The notes: a model not told the origin generated them from the letters alone. 14,160 nucleotides of DNA from JBBQVO01 sp038211505 (GCA_038211505.1 JBBQVO010000081.1:1-14160); one strand, 5' to 3'. Shown: positions 1 to 6,474, counted from the first letter of the stretch. Program-made: numbers and translations.

Positions 1-872
1 AGGTACTGATCGATCCGAAGACGCGCTCGAACGATCTCGTCATGCCGGGCCACGTCTTCCCGCTGCGGGCGCGCGAGGGCGGCGTGCTGGTGCGCGCGGG
101 GCAGACGGAAGCGACGGTCGATCTTTGCAAGATGGCGGGGCTCTATCCGGCGGGCGTGCTGTGCGAAGTGATGAATCAAGACGGCACGATGTCGCGGCTG
201 CCGCAGCTGCGCCGCTTCGCGAAGCGTCACAAGCTCAACATCATCAGCGTCACGCAGCTGATCCAGTACCGCATGCACAAAGAGAAGCTCGTGCGCCGCG
301 TCGCCGACACGATCTTGCCGACCGAGTTCGGCGAGTGGCGTTGCATCGCCTACAAAGCGCTCACCGATCCCGACGAGCACATCGCTCTCGTCTACGGCGA
401 CGTGGCGAGCGATGACCCGACGCTGGTGCGCGTGCACAGCCAGTGCGTCACCGGCGACGTTTTCGGTTCGCGTCGTTGCGATTGCGGCGAGCAGCTGCAA
501 ATGGCGATGAAGATGATCTCCGAGGCCGGCAAGGGCGTCGTCGTGTATATGCGGCAGGAGGGCCGCGGCATCGGCCTGCACAACAAGATCAAGGCGTACA
601 AGCTGCAGGACGGCGGCATGGACACCGTCGAGGCGAACGAGGCGCTCGGCTTCCCCGCCGATCGCCGCGACTACGGCATCGGCATGCAGATCCTCGTCGA
701 CCTAGGCCTCAGCAATTTACGGCTGCTGACGAACAATCCGGAGAAGCGCGCCGGCCTCGAAGGCTACGGCCTACAAGTCGTCGAGCGCGTGCCGGTGCAT
801 GCCGTCCCCAACGAGCACAACATCCGCTACCTCGAAACCAAGCGCACGAAGATGGGCCACCTGATGGGTTAG
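1..872 (+). CDS. ribBA: Bifunctional 3,4-dihydroxy-2-butanone-4-phosphate synthase / GTP cyclohydrolase II, 5' truncated by window edge
   Basis: This is the 3' part of a cytoplasmic riboflavin-pathway enzyme. The RibB half makes DHBP from ribulose 5-phosphate, and the RibA half opens GTP to the diaminopyrimidine precursor. The reading frame is open from base 3, so the true start lies upstream; an internal ATG at 42 is not the start because conserved RibB sequence precedes it. Numbering from that Met: the end of RibB (PGHVFPLRA, TEATVDL, CEVMNQDGTM) covers about residues 1-78. RibA follows with zinc ligands C135, C146 and C148, the RQEGRGIGL loop, and Y186 and R209, which match the catalytic Tyr and Arg of E. 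coli RibA by spacing. The C-terminal KMGHLMG is typical. One oddity is that the RibB GHTEA motif reads GQTEA, replacing a metal-binding His by Gln. No ribH follows directly, so the gene is probably last in its transcript or stands alone. Confidence 0.97.
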   Translation, partial: VLIDPKTRSNDLVMPGHVFPLRAREGGVLVRAGQTEATVDLCKMAGLYPAGVLCEVMNQDGTMSRLPQLRRFAKRHKLNIISVTQLIQYRMHKEKLVRRVADTILPTEFGEWRCIAYKALTDPDEHIALVYGDVASDDPTLVRVHSQCVTGDVFGSRRCDCGEQLQMAMKMISEAGKGVVVYMRQEGRGIGLHNKIKAYKLQDGGMDTVEANEALGFPADRRDYGIGMQILVDLGLSNLRLLTNNPEKRAGLEGYGLQVVERVPVHAVPNEHNIRYLETKRTKMGHLMG

Positions 873-933
873 GCGTAAGCCCTTGATTTCGGTGCCGACG
901 AATCGCTACTCCAGTTTTAAATCCCGGCTAGGA

Positions 934-968
934 GTCTCTCGACTCGCCCGATGCACCGGGCCCGAGAC
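934..968. terminator. Imperfect hairpin after ribBA, possible terminator
   Basis: GTCTC (934-938) pairs with GAGAC (964-968), and inside them GCCCG (946-950) pairs with CGGGC (957-961) around loop ATGCAC. It lies 62 bases after the ribBA stop. There is no T-tract, so termination is only inferred. Confidence 0.3.
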
Positions 969-980
969 GAGCGACCTCAA

Positions 981-1020
981 CTACGGCTGATCCGCGGCAG
1001 CGGAGGTCTGCCGCGACGAT
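981..1020. repeat. Dispersed hairpin element, copy A
   Basis: The core is a perfect 8-bp inverted repeat, CGCGGCAG (993-1000) and CTGCCGCG (1008-1015), around loop CGGAGGT. It is preceded by CTACGGCTGATC. About 31 of 40 positions match copy B at 4941-4980, whose core can fold differently. Both copies lie downstream of minus-strand genes for exported Pro/Thr-rich proteins. It could be a terminator or a REP-like repeat. Confidence 0.55.
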
Positions 1021-1099
1021 TGGCACTGCGCGCGCCGATGGTCCGGCGCCGCGGAGACGTGCGGCTGCTACTGGCGCGGCCATATCAGGCGCCCGACGG

Positions 1100-1993
1100 T
1101 CACGGCGTGGGAGTATCGACCGGCGTCGCGGTCGTACTCGGAGATCCGGTCGGCGTCGGCGTTCCAACAGCAGGGGCTGAGGGATCGTTGTCGAATGTTG
1201 TGGGGAAGCCGAGCGCAACGACCTGGGACTCCGTTAAGTACCGGGTGTTGAAGAGCGCATCCGCGACATACAGCGCATCTAAATGCCAGACGCCGTACTC
1301 GGAGAACTGGGGTAGAGCGATGACTCTCTGATAGATGCCGTCGTTACTCGTGCCGCTGATGCGGTCTTCCTCGCGTAGTGGGTTGATGGAGATGGTTTGA
1401 TTGGTCGACGGCGCTTTGAACACTACGTAGACGTATCCGAATCCTGAAAGTTCGTCCGTGATGTGGAAAGTCACGGTGATAAGTTGCGCAACGTTAGTCG
1501 TGTTTACAGTCTTCGGCGTAAAGTCAAAGTCCACGATGCTCGGAGGCGAGACGTCTTGTCCGCTGACCGTGACGGTTCCTGTCGACGTGGCTATGACTTG
1601 GTTAGGTGTGGGCGTCGCAGAGTGGGTTGGTGTCGGACTTGGTGTTGCCGACGCAATCGGCGTGAACGTAGCGCAGAAGAACGGGTATGCGGGCGTCGAT
1701 GATGGCGTTGGTGTAAAGACATTGGCCGACCCCGGAAGGCATCCGTCGGCAGGGCCGCAATCCACCGACGTGAACTCCCGATATCGCTGCTGATCGTTGT
1801 GAAAAATGACGAGCGTGACGATCTGCGACGATCGATATCCGGCGGGCTGTTGCACGTCCATGCTGAGCGGAACTGCGCTCGCGAAACTTCCCTCGTAGTT
1901 GTCCGAATTGAAGGATTCGTAGTCAAGGAAGTGCGCGTTCCTTACGGCCGCGGTCGTGGGGCCATCGAAGAGTATGGCGGCGAAACTATACAC
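1100..1993 (-). CDS. C-terminal part of a frameshifted exported protein (TP-rich linkers plus Ig-like domain)
   Basis: This is the downstream half of a gene that begins at 2280 and is broken by a one-base frameshift near 2004-2007. The nominal GTG at 1993 has no ribosome site and is not a true start; continuous sense extends upstream in this frame to the G run. Numbering from that GTG, residues 1-92 form a globular segment with C79 and C85. Residues 93-130 are a Thr/Pro linker (FTPTPSSTP, TPSPTPTHSATPTP). Residues 149-268 form a beta-rich domain starting PPSIVDFDFTP and ending LGFPTTF, resembling Ig-like domains of secreted bacterial proteins that contain a DELSG or DDLSG turn. The last 25 residues are again TP-rich, and the protein ends without a recognisable wall anchor. 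If joined, the product has 393 residues. The ligand and role are unknown; an extracellular, probably adhesive or structural role is inferred. Confidence 0.7.
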   Translation of the reverse strand: MYSFAAILFDGPTTAAVRNAHFLDYESFNSDNYEGSFASAVPLSMDVQQPAGYRSSQIVTLVIFHNDQQRYREFTSVDCGPADGCLPGSANVFTPTPSSTPAYPFFCATFTPIASATPSPTPTHSATPTPNQVIATSTGTVTVSGQDVSPPSIVDFDFTPKTVNTTNVAQLITVTFHITDELSGFGYVYVVFKAPSTNQTISINPLREEDRISGTSNDGIYQRVIALPQFSEYGVWHLDALYVADALFNTRYLTESQVVALGFPTTFDNDPSAPAVGTPTPTGSPSTTATPVDTPTP

Positions 1994-2280
1994 GCGAAAC
2001 GCCGGGGTACGTTTACCGTTCCCGTGAGACGGTTGTTGCTACAGGACATACCGCTAAACGTGATCGGCGCGATTGACGGGTCAGGCGTCGGCGACGGGGC
2101 TGTGAGCCCAAATTGCTTCGCCACCAACAGCAGATCGGTCGAATTTACGATCCCGTTCTTGTTCACATCGGCCTCGTAAGGTCCGACAGGGACGCTGCTT
2201 TCGGTGATTCGCGTCTTGATGCCCAACGCACCTGCGATCAGCAAGGCGATTGCCATCCCGCCGATGATCAACGTTCGCAT
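1942..2280 (-). CDS. N-terminal part of the same frameshifted exported protein, with signal peptide and half-dockerin
   Basis: The ATG at 2280 is preceded by GGGGGA three bases upstream. Residues 1-20 (MRTLIIGGMAIALLIAGALG) look like a signal peptide. Residues 38-49 (DVNKNGIVNSTD) are a 12-residue calcium loop of the dockerin F-hand type, with Asp/Asn at loop positions 1, 3, 5 and 12, followed by the helix LLLVAKQFG. Only one of the two usual dockerin repeats is present, as in many secreted bacterial proteins unrelated to cellulosomes. After residue 92 the frame degenerates into an Arg/Pro tail (SSMAPRPRP) antisense to nothing recognisable. Adding one C to the CCCC run at 2004-2007 (minus strand) restores VPPAFRVYSF and joins this part to the downstream frame. 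Whether the break is real or a sequencing error cannot be decided here. Confidence 0.7.
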   Translation of the reverse strand: MRTLIIGGMAIALLIAGALGIKTRITESSVPVGPYEADVNKNGIVNSTDLLLVAKQFGLTAPSPTPDPSIAPITFSGMSCSNNRLTGTVNVPRRFACIVSPPYSSMAPRPRP

Positions 2281-2307
2281 AAATCCCCCAAATCGCTCGT
2301 TTTCGAA

Positions 2308-2336
2308 AGTCTATTCGGAGAGCCTCCAACATCCAA
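2308..2336 (-). promoter_or_regulatory. Possible promoter for the split dockerin-like gene
   Basis: On the minus strand, TTGGAT (2331-2336) is 17 bases from TAGACT (2308-2313), giving a start about 20 bases before the ATG at 2280. The -35 match is poor and lies inside a heptamer repeat, so the call is weak. Confidence 0.25.
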
Positions 2337-2360
2337 CATCCAACATCTAGCATCCAACAT
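2326..2360. repeat. Heptamer tandem repeat CCAACAT, copy 1
   Basis: There are five 7-bp units in a row: CCAACAT three times, CTAGCAT, CCAACAT. They are flanked by CCT before and CGG after. A second array with the same flanks lies at 4811-4838. This one sits in the 106-base gap between the oxidoreductase stop and the start of the dockerin-like gene. Confidence 0.85.
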
Positions 2361-2386
2361 CGGTCAGTTGGACGCTTCGCACTCCG

Positions 2387-3385
2387 TCACGCGGCATCCC
2401 CCACCCGCACCATCGTCTTGCCGATGTTGTCGCCGTTGAGCATGCCGATCAGCGCCGCGGGCGAGCTCTCGATGCCTTCGTAGATCGCTTCTCGATACTT
2501 CACGCTGCCGTCCTTGAGCCATCCCTGCATTTCCGCCATGAACTGCTCGTGCAGGTGCATGAAGTCCGTCGAGACGAAGCCGCGGATCGTCACCCGGCTG
2601 TAGATGATGTTCGAGAGCGTCGTCACCGGCGATGAGATCGAGCCCGCGCTGTTGTAGGCCGAGATCATGCCGCAGACGGGAATGCGGCCGAGCGCGTTCA
2701 TGCGGGGCAGCGCCGCATCGAGGTGGTCACCGCCGACGTTGTCGAAATAGACGTCGATGCCGTTCGGCGCCTTCTCCTTCAGTGCCGCGCGGATCGGCTC
2801 CGCCTTGTAGTTGATCGCCGCGTCGACGCCGAGTTCGTCGGTGAGCCAGCGGCACTTCTCATCCGACCCCGTGCTGCCGATCACGTAGCAGCCGCGTAGC
2901 TTCGCGACCTGCACGGCGATTGAACCGACCGCGCCTGCCGCCGTCGAGACGAATACCTGCTCATCCTTCTGCAGCTTCCCGATTTCGAGCAACCCACCGT
3001 ACGCCACAAACCCCGAACCTCCTAGCGCATGCAGGTACACACTCACCGGCAATGCGGGGTCGACGCCGATCTTCTGGACACCGCGGCCATTGCAAACGTA
3101 GCGTTCGCGATACCCGTACATGCCGATCACGATGTCACCCTCGCGATGGTCCGGATGGCGCGATTGCTCGACGCGCCCGAGCGCGAAGCCCCACGGCGGC
3201 GTATCGAGCGGCTGCAACGAGAGCCGCGGCCGGGTCGCCGGGTCGATGCTGTTGTAGAGGTTCTGGACGCGGATCTCCCCGTCGCCGGCGTCGGGCACCG
3301 TCGTCTCTACGATGCTGAAGTCCGACGGCTTCGGCATCCCCTCGGGCCGCGCGACGAGGTGTACCTCTCGGCTAGCTACTGGCAT
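2387..3385 (-). CDS. NADP-dependent medium-chain oxidoreductase (CurA / leukotriene B4 12-hydroxydehydrogenase-like)
   Basis: This is a cytoplasmic NADPH-dependent enzyme of the zinc-independent medium-chain dehydrogenase/reductase superfamily, the subgroup that reduces conjugated C=C bonds of enals and enones (CurA, LTB4DH, YfmJ types). GTG and ATG starts are adjacent at 3388 and 3385. GGAGG lies 6 bases before the ATG but only 3 before the GTG, so the ATG is preferred (332 residues, the usual size). Family marks are YNSIDPATRPR near residues 45-54, PVSVYLHALGGSGFVAYGG at 114-132, the nucleotide-binding AAGAVGS near 149-155, GSTGSDEKCR as the NADP 2'-phosphate region, and DVYFDNVGG. No structural-zinc cysteine cluster is present, as expected. 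The natural substrate cannot be read from the sequence. A small AGCTT/AAGCT hairpin (3397-3410) lies just upstream of the ribosome site. Confidence 0.93.
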   Translation of the reverse strand: MPVASREVHLVARPEGMPKPSDFSIVETTVPDAGDGEIRVQNLYNSIDPATRPRLSLQPLDTPPWGFALGRVEQSRHPDHREGDIVIGMYGYRERYVCNGRGVQKIGVDPALPVSVYLHALGGSGFVAYGGLLEIGKLQKDEQVFVSTAAGAVGSIAVQVAKLRGCYVIGSTGSDEKCRWLTDELGVDAAINYKAEPIRAALKEKAPNGIDVYFDNVGGDHLDAALPRMNALGRIPVCGMISAYNSAGSISSPVTTLSNIIYSRVTIRGFVSTDFMHLHEQFMAEMQGWLKDGSVKYREAIYEGIESSPAALIGMLNGDNIGKTMVRVGDAA

Positions 3386-3535
3386 CACGAACCTCCAGCT
3401 TATTCAAGCTCAGCGGACGCTATCGAGCGAGGCCGGACGGACGGCCGCCGTGAACATAGCGGCCAGACGCAACCAGCTCAGCCAGTCGACGGCCAACGAG
3501 ATCTCAACGCTGACGACTAACGACCAACGCCACCC

Positions 3536-4651
3536 TCACTGCGTATTCGACAACGGGTTCGTCGCCGTGTTCGCTGCGGTGATTGGGCCCGGATTGTTGC
3601 CGGCGGCGATGTTGTAGTTGAGCACCGGCGAGCCGTTGCCGAGCGAACTGTTGCGGATGACGGTGTTCTTCGAACCGCCGACGACGAGGATGCCGGTGCC
3701 GTTATTCTCCAGCACGCTGTTGTCATCGATGGTGTTGAAGCTGCTCACCACCTGGATGCCCGGTCCGACTGAGCCGACAACGTTGTTGTGTGTGATCCGG
3801 TTGTTCGTCGTTTCGGAGAAAATCCCGCTGCCGCTCGCACCGCTGCTGCTGACGTTGTTGTCGGCGACCGTTGTTGCGCCGTAAGCGGTCAACCGGATGC
3901 CGTCTGAGGTGTTATTGAGGACTGTGTTCTGCCGGATGTTGTTCGTGCCCTGACCGACGATGCCATAGTAATTTCCGTCAACGGAGCAACTCTGCACCGT
4001 CGACCGCAGGGCATCGATGCCTGTGCCGGTATTCGTGTCGGACGCGCAATCCGTCAGGCTCGTGTCGTACACCGAGAACCCCGTGGCATTCAGAGAGGCC
4101 GTGCAGCCGATAATCGTAGAGTACTGCGCGCGGATCCCGATTCCCGAGTTCTTGTACACCGAGCAGCCTTTGATCGTGGCACCGGAGGCCCAGATCCCGT
4201 CGCCGTCGTTGCTCGCCTGCACGTTCTCGATCAGCGAAGAGGCCGTGGTTTGGAGGTCGACGCCGCGGTACGTCCAGTGCTCCGCGTTGCCGTTGCGGAC
4301 AACGAGGTTGCGGAGGCTGAGATCCGCGAAAATGCCACTGTGTCCGTTGCCGCCGCCATCGAGCGTAAAGCCCCCGAGGTCGAGCGTCACGTTTTCGACC
4401 TCGATCGTGATGCCGTCGGTATTGTTGAAGGTGTTCGTCAGATTGCGCGTGACGTAGTAATTGCCCGGCGTCGAAATCGTGTACGGCAACGACGAGATCG
4501 GCGTGCCCGGCTGCCGCACGCCATCCGTCGATGATGGCGCGGCGGGCGGATCGAGCGGCCCGCCGTGGACGATGCCCGTGACAGCCGCGACGACGAGCAG
4601 GCTGACAATGCCGGCGAGCACCCAGCCCATCTTGTTCATGACATTCGACAT
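3536..4651 (-). CDS. Exported right-handed parallel beta-helix (PbH1/NosD-like) protein, paralogue 1
   Basis: The protein has 371 residues from the ATG at 4651, which has GGGGGAGG five bases upstream; an in-frame GTG at 4672 would add seven residues but overlaps the ribosome site. Residues 9-28 are a hydrophobic export signal or anchor. A Pro-rich stretch follows (GGPLDPP at 30-36) and then PISSLPYTIS at 51-60. From about residue 65 to 345 there are successive short strands and turns with regular I/V-x-N and G-I patterns (NVTLDLGGFTL, LVVRNGN, NNRITHNNVVG, NTVIRNSSLGN), the signature of parallel beta-helix coils. It ends TNPLSNTQ. It is a clear paralogue of the gene at 9531-10406. Such folds bind or cleave polysaccharide or serve as surface fibres. 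No catalytic residues can be assigned, so the function is unknown. Confidence 0.9.
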   Translation of the reverse strand: MSNVMNKMGWVLAGIVSLLVVAAVTGIVHGGPLDPPAAPSSTDGVRQPGTPISSLPYTISTPGNYYVTRNLTNTFNNTDGITIEVENVTLDLGGFTLDGGGNGHSGIFADLSLRNLVVRNGNAEHWTYRGVDLQTTASSLIENVQASNDGDGIWASGATIKGCSVYKNSGIGIRAQYSTIIGCTASLNATGFSVYDTSLTDCASDTNTGTGIDALRSTVQSCSVDGNYYGIVGQGTNNIRQNTVLNNTSDGIRLTAYGATTVADNNVSSSGASGSGIFSETTNNRITHNNVVGSVGPGIQVVSSFNTIDDNSVLENNGTGILVVGGSKNTVIRNSSLGNGSPVLNYNIAAGNNPGPITAANTATNPLSNTQ

Positions 4652-4671
4652 CGCGACCTCCCCCACGCCCA

Positions 4672-4689
4672 CAGCCCACTTATGGGCTG
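4672..4689 (-). other. 5'-UTR hairpin of beta-helix gene 1
   Basis: CAGCCCA (4672-4678) and TGGGCTG (4683-4689) form a perfect 7-bp stem with a four-base loop. It lies between the proposed promoter and the ribosome site of the gene starting at 4651. It may stabilise the mRNA; no known riboswitch motif is seen. Confidence 0.45.
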
Positions 4690-4703
4690 AGCCGATGAGC
4701 CTA

Positions 4704-4733
4704 AGCGTATGAGCAGCGGTTGAAGCGGGTCAA
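4704..4733 (-). promoter_or_regulatory. Promoter for beta-helix gene 1
   Basis: On the minus strand, TTGACC (4728-4733) is 18 bases from TACGCT (4704-4709), predicting a leader of about 45 bases. The paralogous gene has TTGACG, 18 bases, TACGCT in the same place (10471-10500), and both spacers contain TCAACCG, which supports function. Confidence 0.55.
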
Positions 4734-4760
4734 CGTCGAAATTGACGCGCGGCGCCGCAC

Positions 4761-4789
4761 GATCCACAGAGAACACAGAAGGGAGAGAG
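4761..4789 (+). repeat. Dispersed CCACAGAG-type repeat, copy a
   Basis: The sequence starts GATCCACAGAGAACACAGAA and continues GGGAGAGAG. Related copies lie at 5755-5801, 6475-6510 and, inverted, 6826-6857. All are intergenic. Confidence 0.75.
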
Positions 4790-4810
4790 CGGGGCGAACG
4801 CCTGGAACCT

Positions 4811-4838
4811 CCAACATCCAACTTCTAATATCCAACAT
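4811..4838. repeat. Heptamer tandem repeat CCAACAT, copy 2
   Basis: There are four 7-bp units: CCAACAT, CCAACTT, CTAATAT, CCAACAT. They have the same CCT and CGG flanks as the array at 2326-2360. It lies between the EPTH-repeat gene and beta-helix gene 1, about 20 bases after a CCACAGAG-type repeat. Confidence 0.8.
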
Positions 4839-4940
4839 CGGCCGCCAAGACACGACGCCGCACCGGCCAACCACCACCGCCCTTCACGACAACGCGCAAC
4901 GATCCGCACGACGCAGAAGGCCCCGCTCGCGCGAGGACAA

Positions 4941-4980
4941 CTACGGTTGATCCGCAGCCGCGGAGGACCGCGGCGAGCAG
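4941..4980. repeat. Dispersed hairpin element, copy B
   Basis: GCCGCGG (4957-4963), loop AGGA, CCGCGGC (4968-4974), preceded by CTACGGTTGATC. It matches the element at 981-1020 and starts within two bases of the stop codon of the EPTH-repeat gene. On the minus strand it could act as a terminator, although it lacks a T-tract. Confidence 0.55.
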
Positions 4981-4981
4981 A

Positions 4982-5629
4982 CTAGATCTGGCCGCCGGTC
5001 GGATGCGGAGCGGCGGTAGCGTGCGGCTCCTCCGGGTGCGGCGTCTTCGTGGCCGTCGGCGCATGCGTGGGTTCTGTGCTCGGATGCGTCGGTTCGGCGT
5101 GGTGTGTCGGTTCGGCCGCATGCGTCGGCTCGGTACTGTGCGTCGGCTCAGCCGCGTGCGTCGGCTCGGCGCGATGCGTGGGCTCTGTTGATGGCTCGGT
5201 TGGCTCTGCCGCGTGCGTCGGCTCCGCCGCGTGCGTCGGCTCGGCCCCATGTGTGGGCTCGGCGATGTGTGTCGGCTCCATGCCGTGCGTCGGCTCCGGG
5301 CGATGCGTCGGCTCGCTGTGCGGCGTCTTCGTGGCCTCGGTTCCGTGCGTCGGCTCGGGCTTGTGCGTCGGCTCGACGCCCGGTGTGTGCGAGGCGTCGC
5401 CGTTCGCTTGTGTCGGCTCCGGGTGCGGTGTCTTCGTCGCCTCCGCCGGCTTCGCGGTCGACGTGGCGTGCGGCTCGTCGTGCGCGCCCAGCACGCCGCC
5501 GGTCAGCCCGCTGACGCCGCCGCCGTGCGCCGCCGCGGCGCCGCCGACCGCGACGACCGCGATCAGCCCGCCGGCCACGACGCCAGTGATCAGCCTGCTC
5601 TCCCGAATCCGGTCCAGGACACGATGCAT
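4982..5629 (-). CDS. Exported or membrane-anchored EPTH-repeat (His/Pro/Thr-rich) protein
   Basis: The protein has 215 residues from the ATG at 5629, chosen because GGAGG lies four bases upstream; an in-frame start at 5656 would run through the ribosome site. Residues 16-36 are a hydrophobic segment ending in AAAAH, a signal peptide or single anchor. The rest is low complexity: 15 copies of EPTH, mostly as a six-residue period EPTHAA or EPTHGA, plus one degenerate EPTEPST. Three ATKTPH motifs (about residues 64-69, 99-104 and 193-198) bracket the array and suggest a longer duplicated unit. There are no Cys. The many His residues could bind divalent metals, and the Pro/Thr backbone would form an extended, possibly O-glycosylated stalk; both are inference. 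I know no family with this exact repeat. Confidence 0.8.
   Translation of the reverse strand: MHRVLDRIRESRLITGVVAGGLIAVVAVGGAAAAHGGGVSGLTGGVLGAHDEPHATSTAKPAEATKTPHPEPTQANGDASHTPGVEPTHKPEPTHGTEATKTPHSEPTHRPEPTHGMEPTHIAEPTHGAEPTHAAEPTHAAEPTEPSTEPTHRAEPTHAAEPTHSTEPTHAAEPTHHAEPTHPSTEPTHAPTATKTPHPEEPHATAAPHPTGGQI
5063..5374 (-). repeat. Coding tandem repeat encoding EPTH units
   Basis: The predominant period is 18 bp (six residues), with some 12- and 24-bp steps, encoding the first to the last EPTH motif. On the plus strand the recurrent core is TGCGTCGGCTC. Third-position variation between units shows they are not all recent copies. Such arrays change length by slippage. Confidence 0.85.
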
Positions 5630-5721
5630 TGCTCCTCCACCTCCGTTGCGCCTCATCGGCGTGTTGCGCGCGATGTTGCTACATGAATCGGTTGCCCCGG
5701 CGCGATCTGAACGGGTTTAGG

Positions 5722-5801
5722 TCGTCCACGAAGAGACACGAAGGAGCACGAAGAGATGATCCACAGCGAGCACAGAAGGCACAGAGAAGACGTAGAGGGG
5801 G
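5722..5801 (+). repeat. Intergenic repeat block: CCACGAAG-type and CCACAGAG-type (copy b)
   Basis: The gap 5630-5994 holds no gene. It contains GTCCACGAAGAGACACGAAG and a further GAGCACGAAGAG (about 5724-5755), then the CCACAGCGAGCACAGAAGGC copy (5761-5780), ending in a GAGGGGG run. The two motifs look like variants of one degenerate short-period repeat. Confidence 0.7.
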
Positions 5802-5932
5802 AGTGACCGGCGGACCGATCCTCGGCGAAGGGAGACGAACGGTTCGTCGCCGAACACCGCGCGAGGTCGCGAGTCAGGCGTCAAATTGCGCTCGCCACGG
5901 ATGGTGGCGCGACTCCGAACCGCGCAGCCCGC

Positions 5933-5961
5933 TTCAACTCGCGGTGATGACGCTGTATGCT
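5933..5961 (+). promoter_or_regulatory. Possible promoter for trm112-like gene
   Basis: TTCAAC (5933-5938), 17 bases, TATGCT (5956-5961), 33 bases before the ATG at 5995. Spacing is ideal, but both boxes match consensus only partly. Confidence 0.35.
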
Positions 5962-5994
5962 GTCGACACGAACACAACAGCCTGAGGAGCGGAT

Positions 5995-6192
5995 ATGCGT
6001 AAAGACTTGATGGATATTCTCGCCTGCCCGATGTGCAAGGGCGAACTGACGCTGACGATCGACGAGGAGAAGGACAACGAGATCATCCGTGGCTCGTTGT
6101 TCTGCGCCAAGTGCAACGAGCGCTACCCGATCGAGGACAGCATCCCGAACCTGCTGCCACCGGACCTGCGCAAGGCCTCGGCCGGCGCCTAG
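5995..6192 (+). CDS. Trm112 family zinc-binding protein
   Basis: This is a 65-residue cytoplasmic protein with the Trm112 fold: MDILACPMCKGEL, then FCAKCNERYPIEDSIPNLLP. Zinc ligands are C11, C14, C37 and C40. The IEDxIPxLL tail is the family signature. Eukaryotic and archaeal Trm112 activates tRNA, rRNA and release-factor methyltransferases; bacterial homologues are thought to be small partner proteins, but the partner is not visible here. GAGGAG five bases before the ATG fixes the start. The length is usual for bacterial members. It lies 39 bases before a small membrane protein gene on the same strand, so the two are probably co-transcribed. Confidence 0.92.
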   Translation: MRKDLMDILACPMCKGELTLTIDEEKDNEIIRGSLFCAKCNERYPIEDSIPNLLPPDLRKASAGA

Positions 6193-6231
6193 CCCGGCCG
6201 CGACGAGCGACGCAGCCACAAGGAGCGGACG

Positions 6232-6462
6232 ATGGCGAAATCGAAGCAGATGGGCATGTTCCTGATGATCGCCGCCTCCATCGAGGCGCTCTTCATGCTG
6301 GTCGGCGCCATGCGCCGCAGCTACCTGGCGATCGCCCTCCCCGTGATGGCGGCCGTCGGGCTCATCAGCGCCCTCGCGTTCTGGGTCGGCTGGACGATGA
6401 TGAACGTCGAACCCGAACTGATGGAGCTCGAAGCGCAAGACGCCGTCCCTGCCGTCGCGTAG
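6232..6462 (+). CDS. Small two-helix membrane protein of unknown function
   Basis: This is a 76-residue protein with AAGGAG upstream of the ATG. Residues about 8-26 (MFLMIAASIEALFMLVGAM) and 32-55 (LAIALPVMAAVGLISALAFWVGW) are membrane helices joined by a short basic turn (RRS), so both ends are on the same side, probably with the turn in the cytoplasm. The C-terminal 20 residues are acidic (EPELMELEAQD). No catalytic motif is seen. It follows the Trm112-type gene closely and probably shares its transcript. I do not recognise a named family. Confidence 0.75.
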   Translation: MAKSKQMGMFLMIAASIEALFMLVGAMRRSYLAIALPVMAAVGLISALAFWVGWTMMNVEPELMELEAQDAVPAVA

Positions 6463-6474
6463 CTGCTGTAGGGC

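Noticed and set aside
928..1218. Minus-strand frame beyond the end of the dockerin-like gene
   Set aside because: It is Arg-rich, crosses the dispersed hairpin, and does not continue the TP-rich sequence, so there is no case for a second frameshift.
2000..2012. Programmed -1 frameshift at the CCCC run
   Set aside because: There is no X XXY YYZ slippery heptamer and no upstream anti-SD-like stimulator; a missing base is simpler.
5063..5374. CRISPR-like regular repeats
   Set aside because: The units are contiguous, vary throughout and stay in frame, with no unique spacers and no cas genes; they encode EPTH repeats.
5049..5720. Long plus-strand frames with CVGSA repeats over the EPTH array
   Set aside because: They are read-outs of the 18-bp repeat on the wrong strand; the minus-strand frame has a signal peptide and ribosome site.
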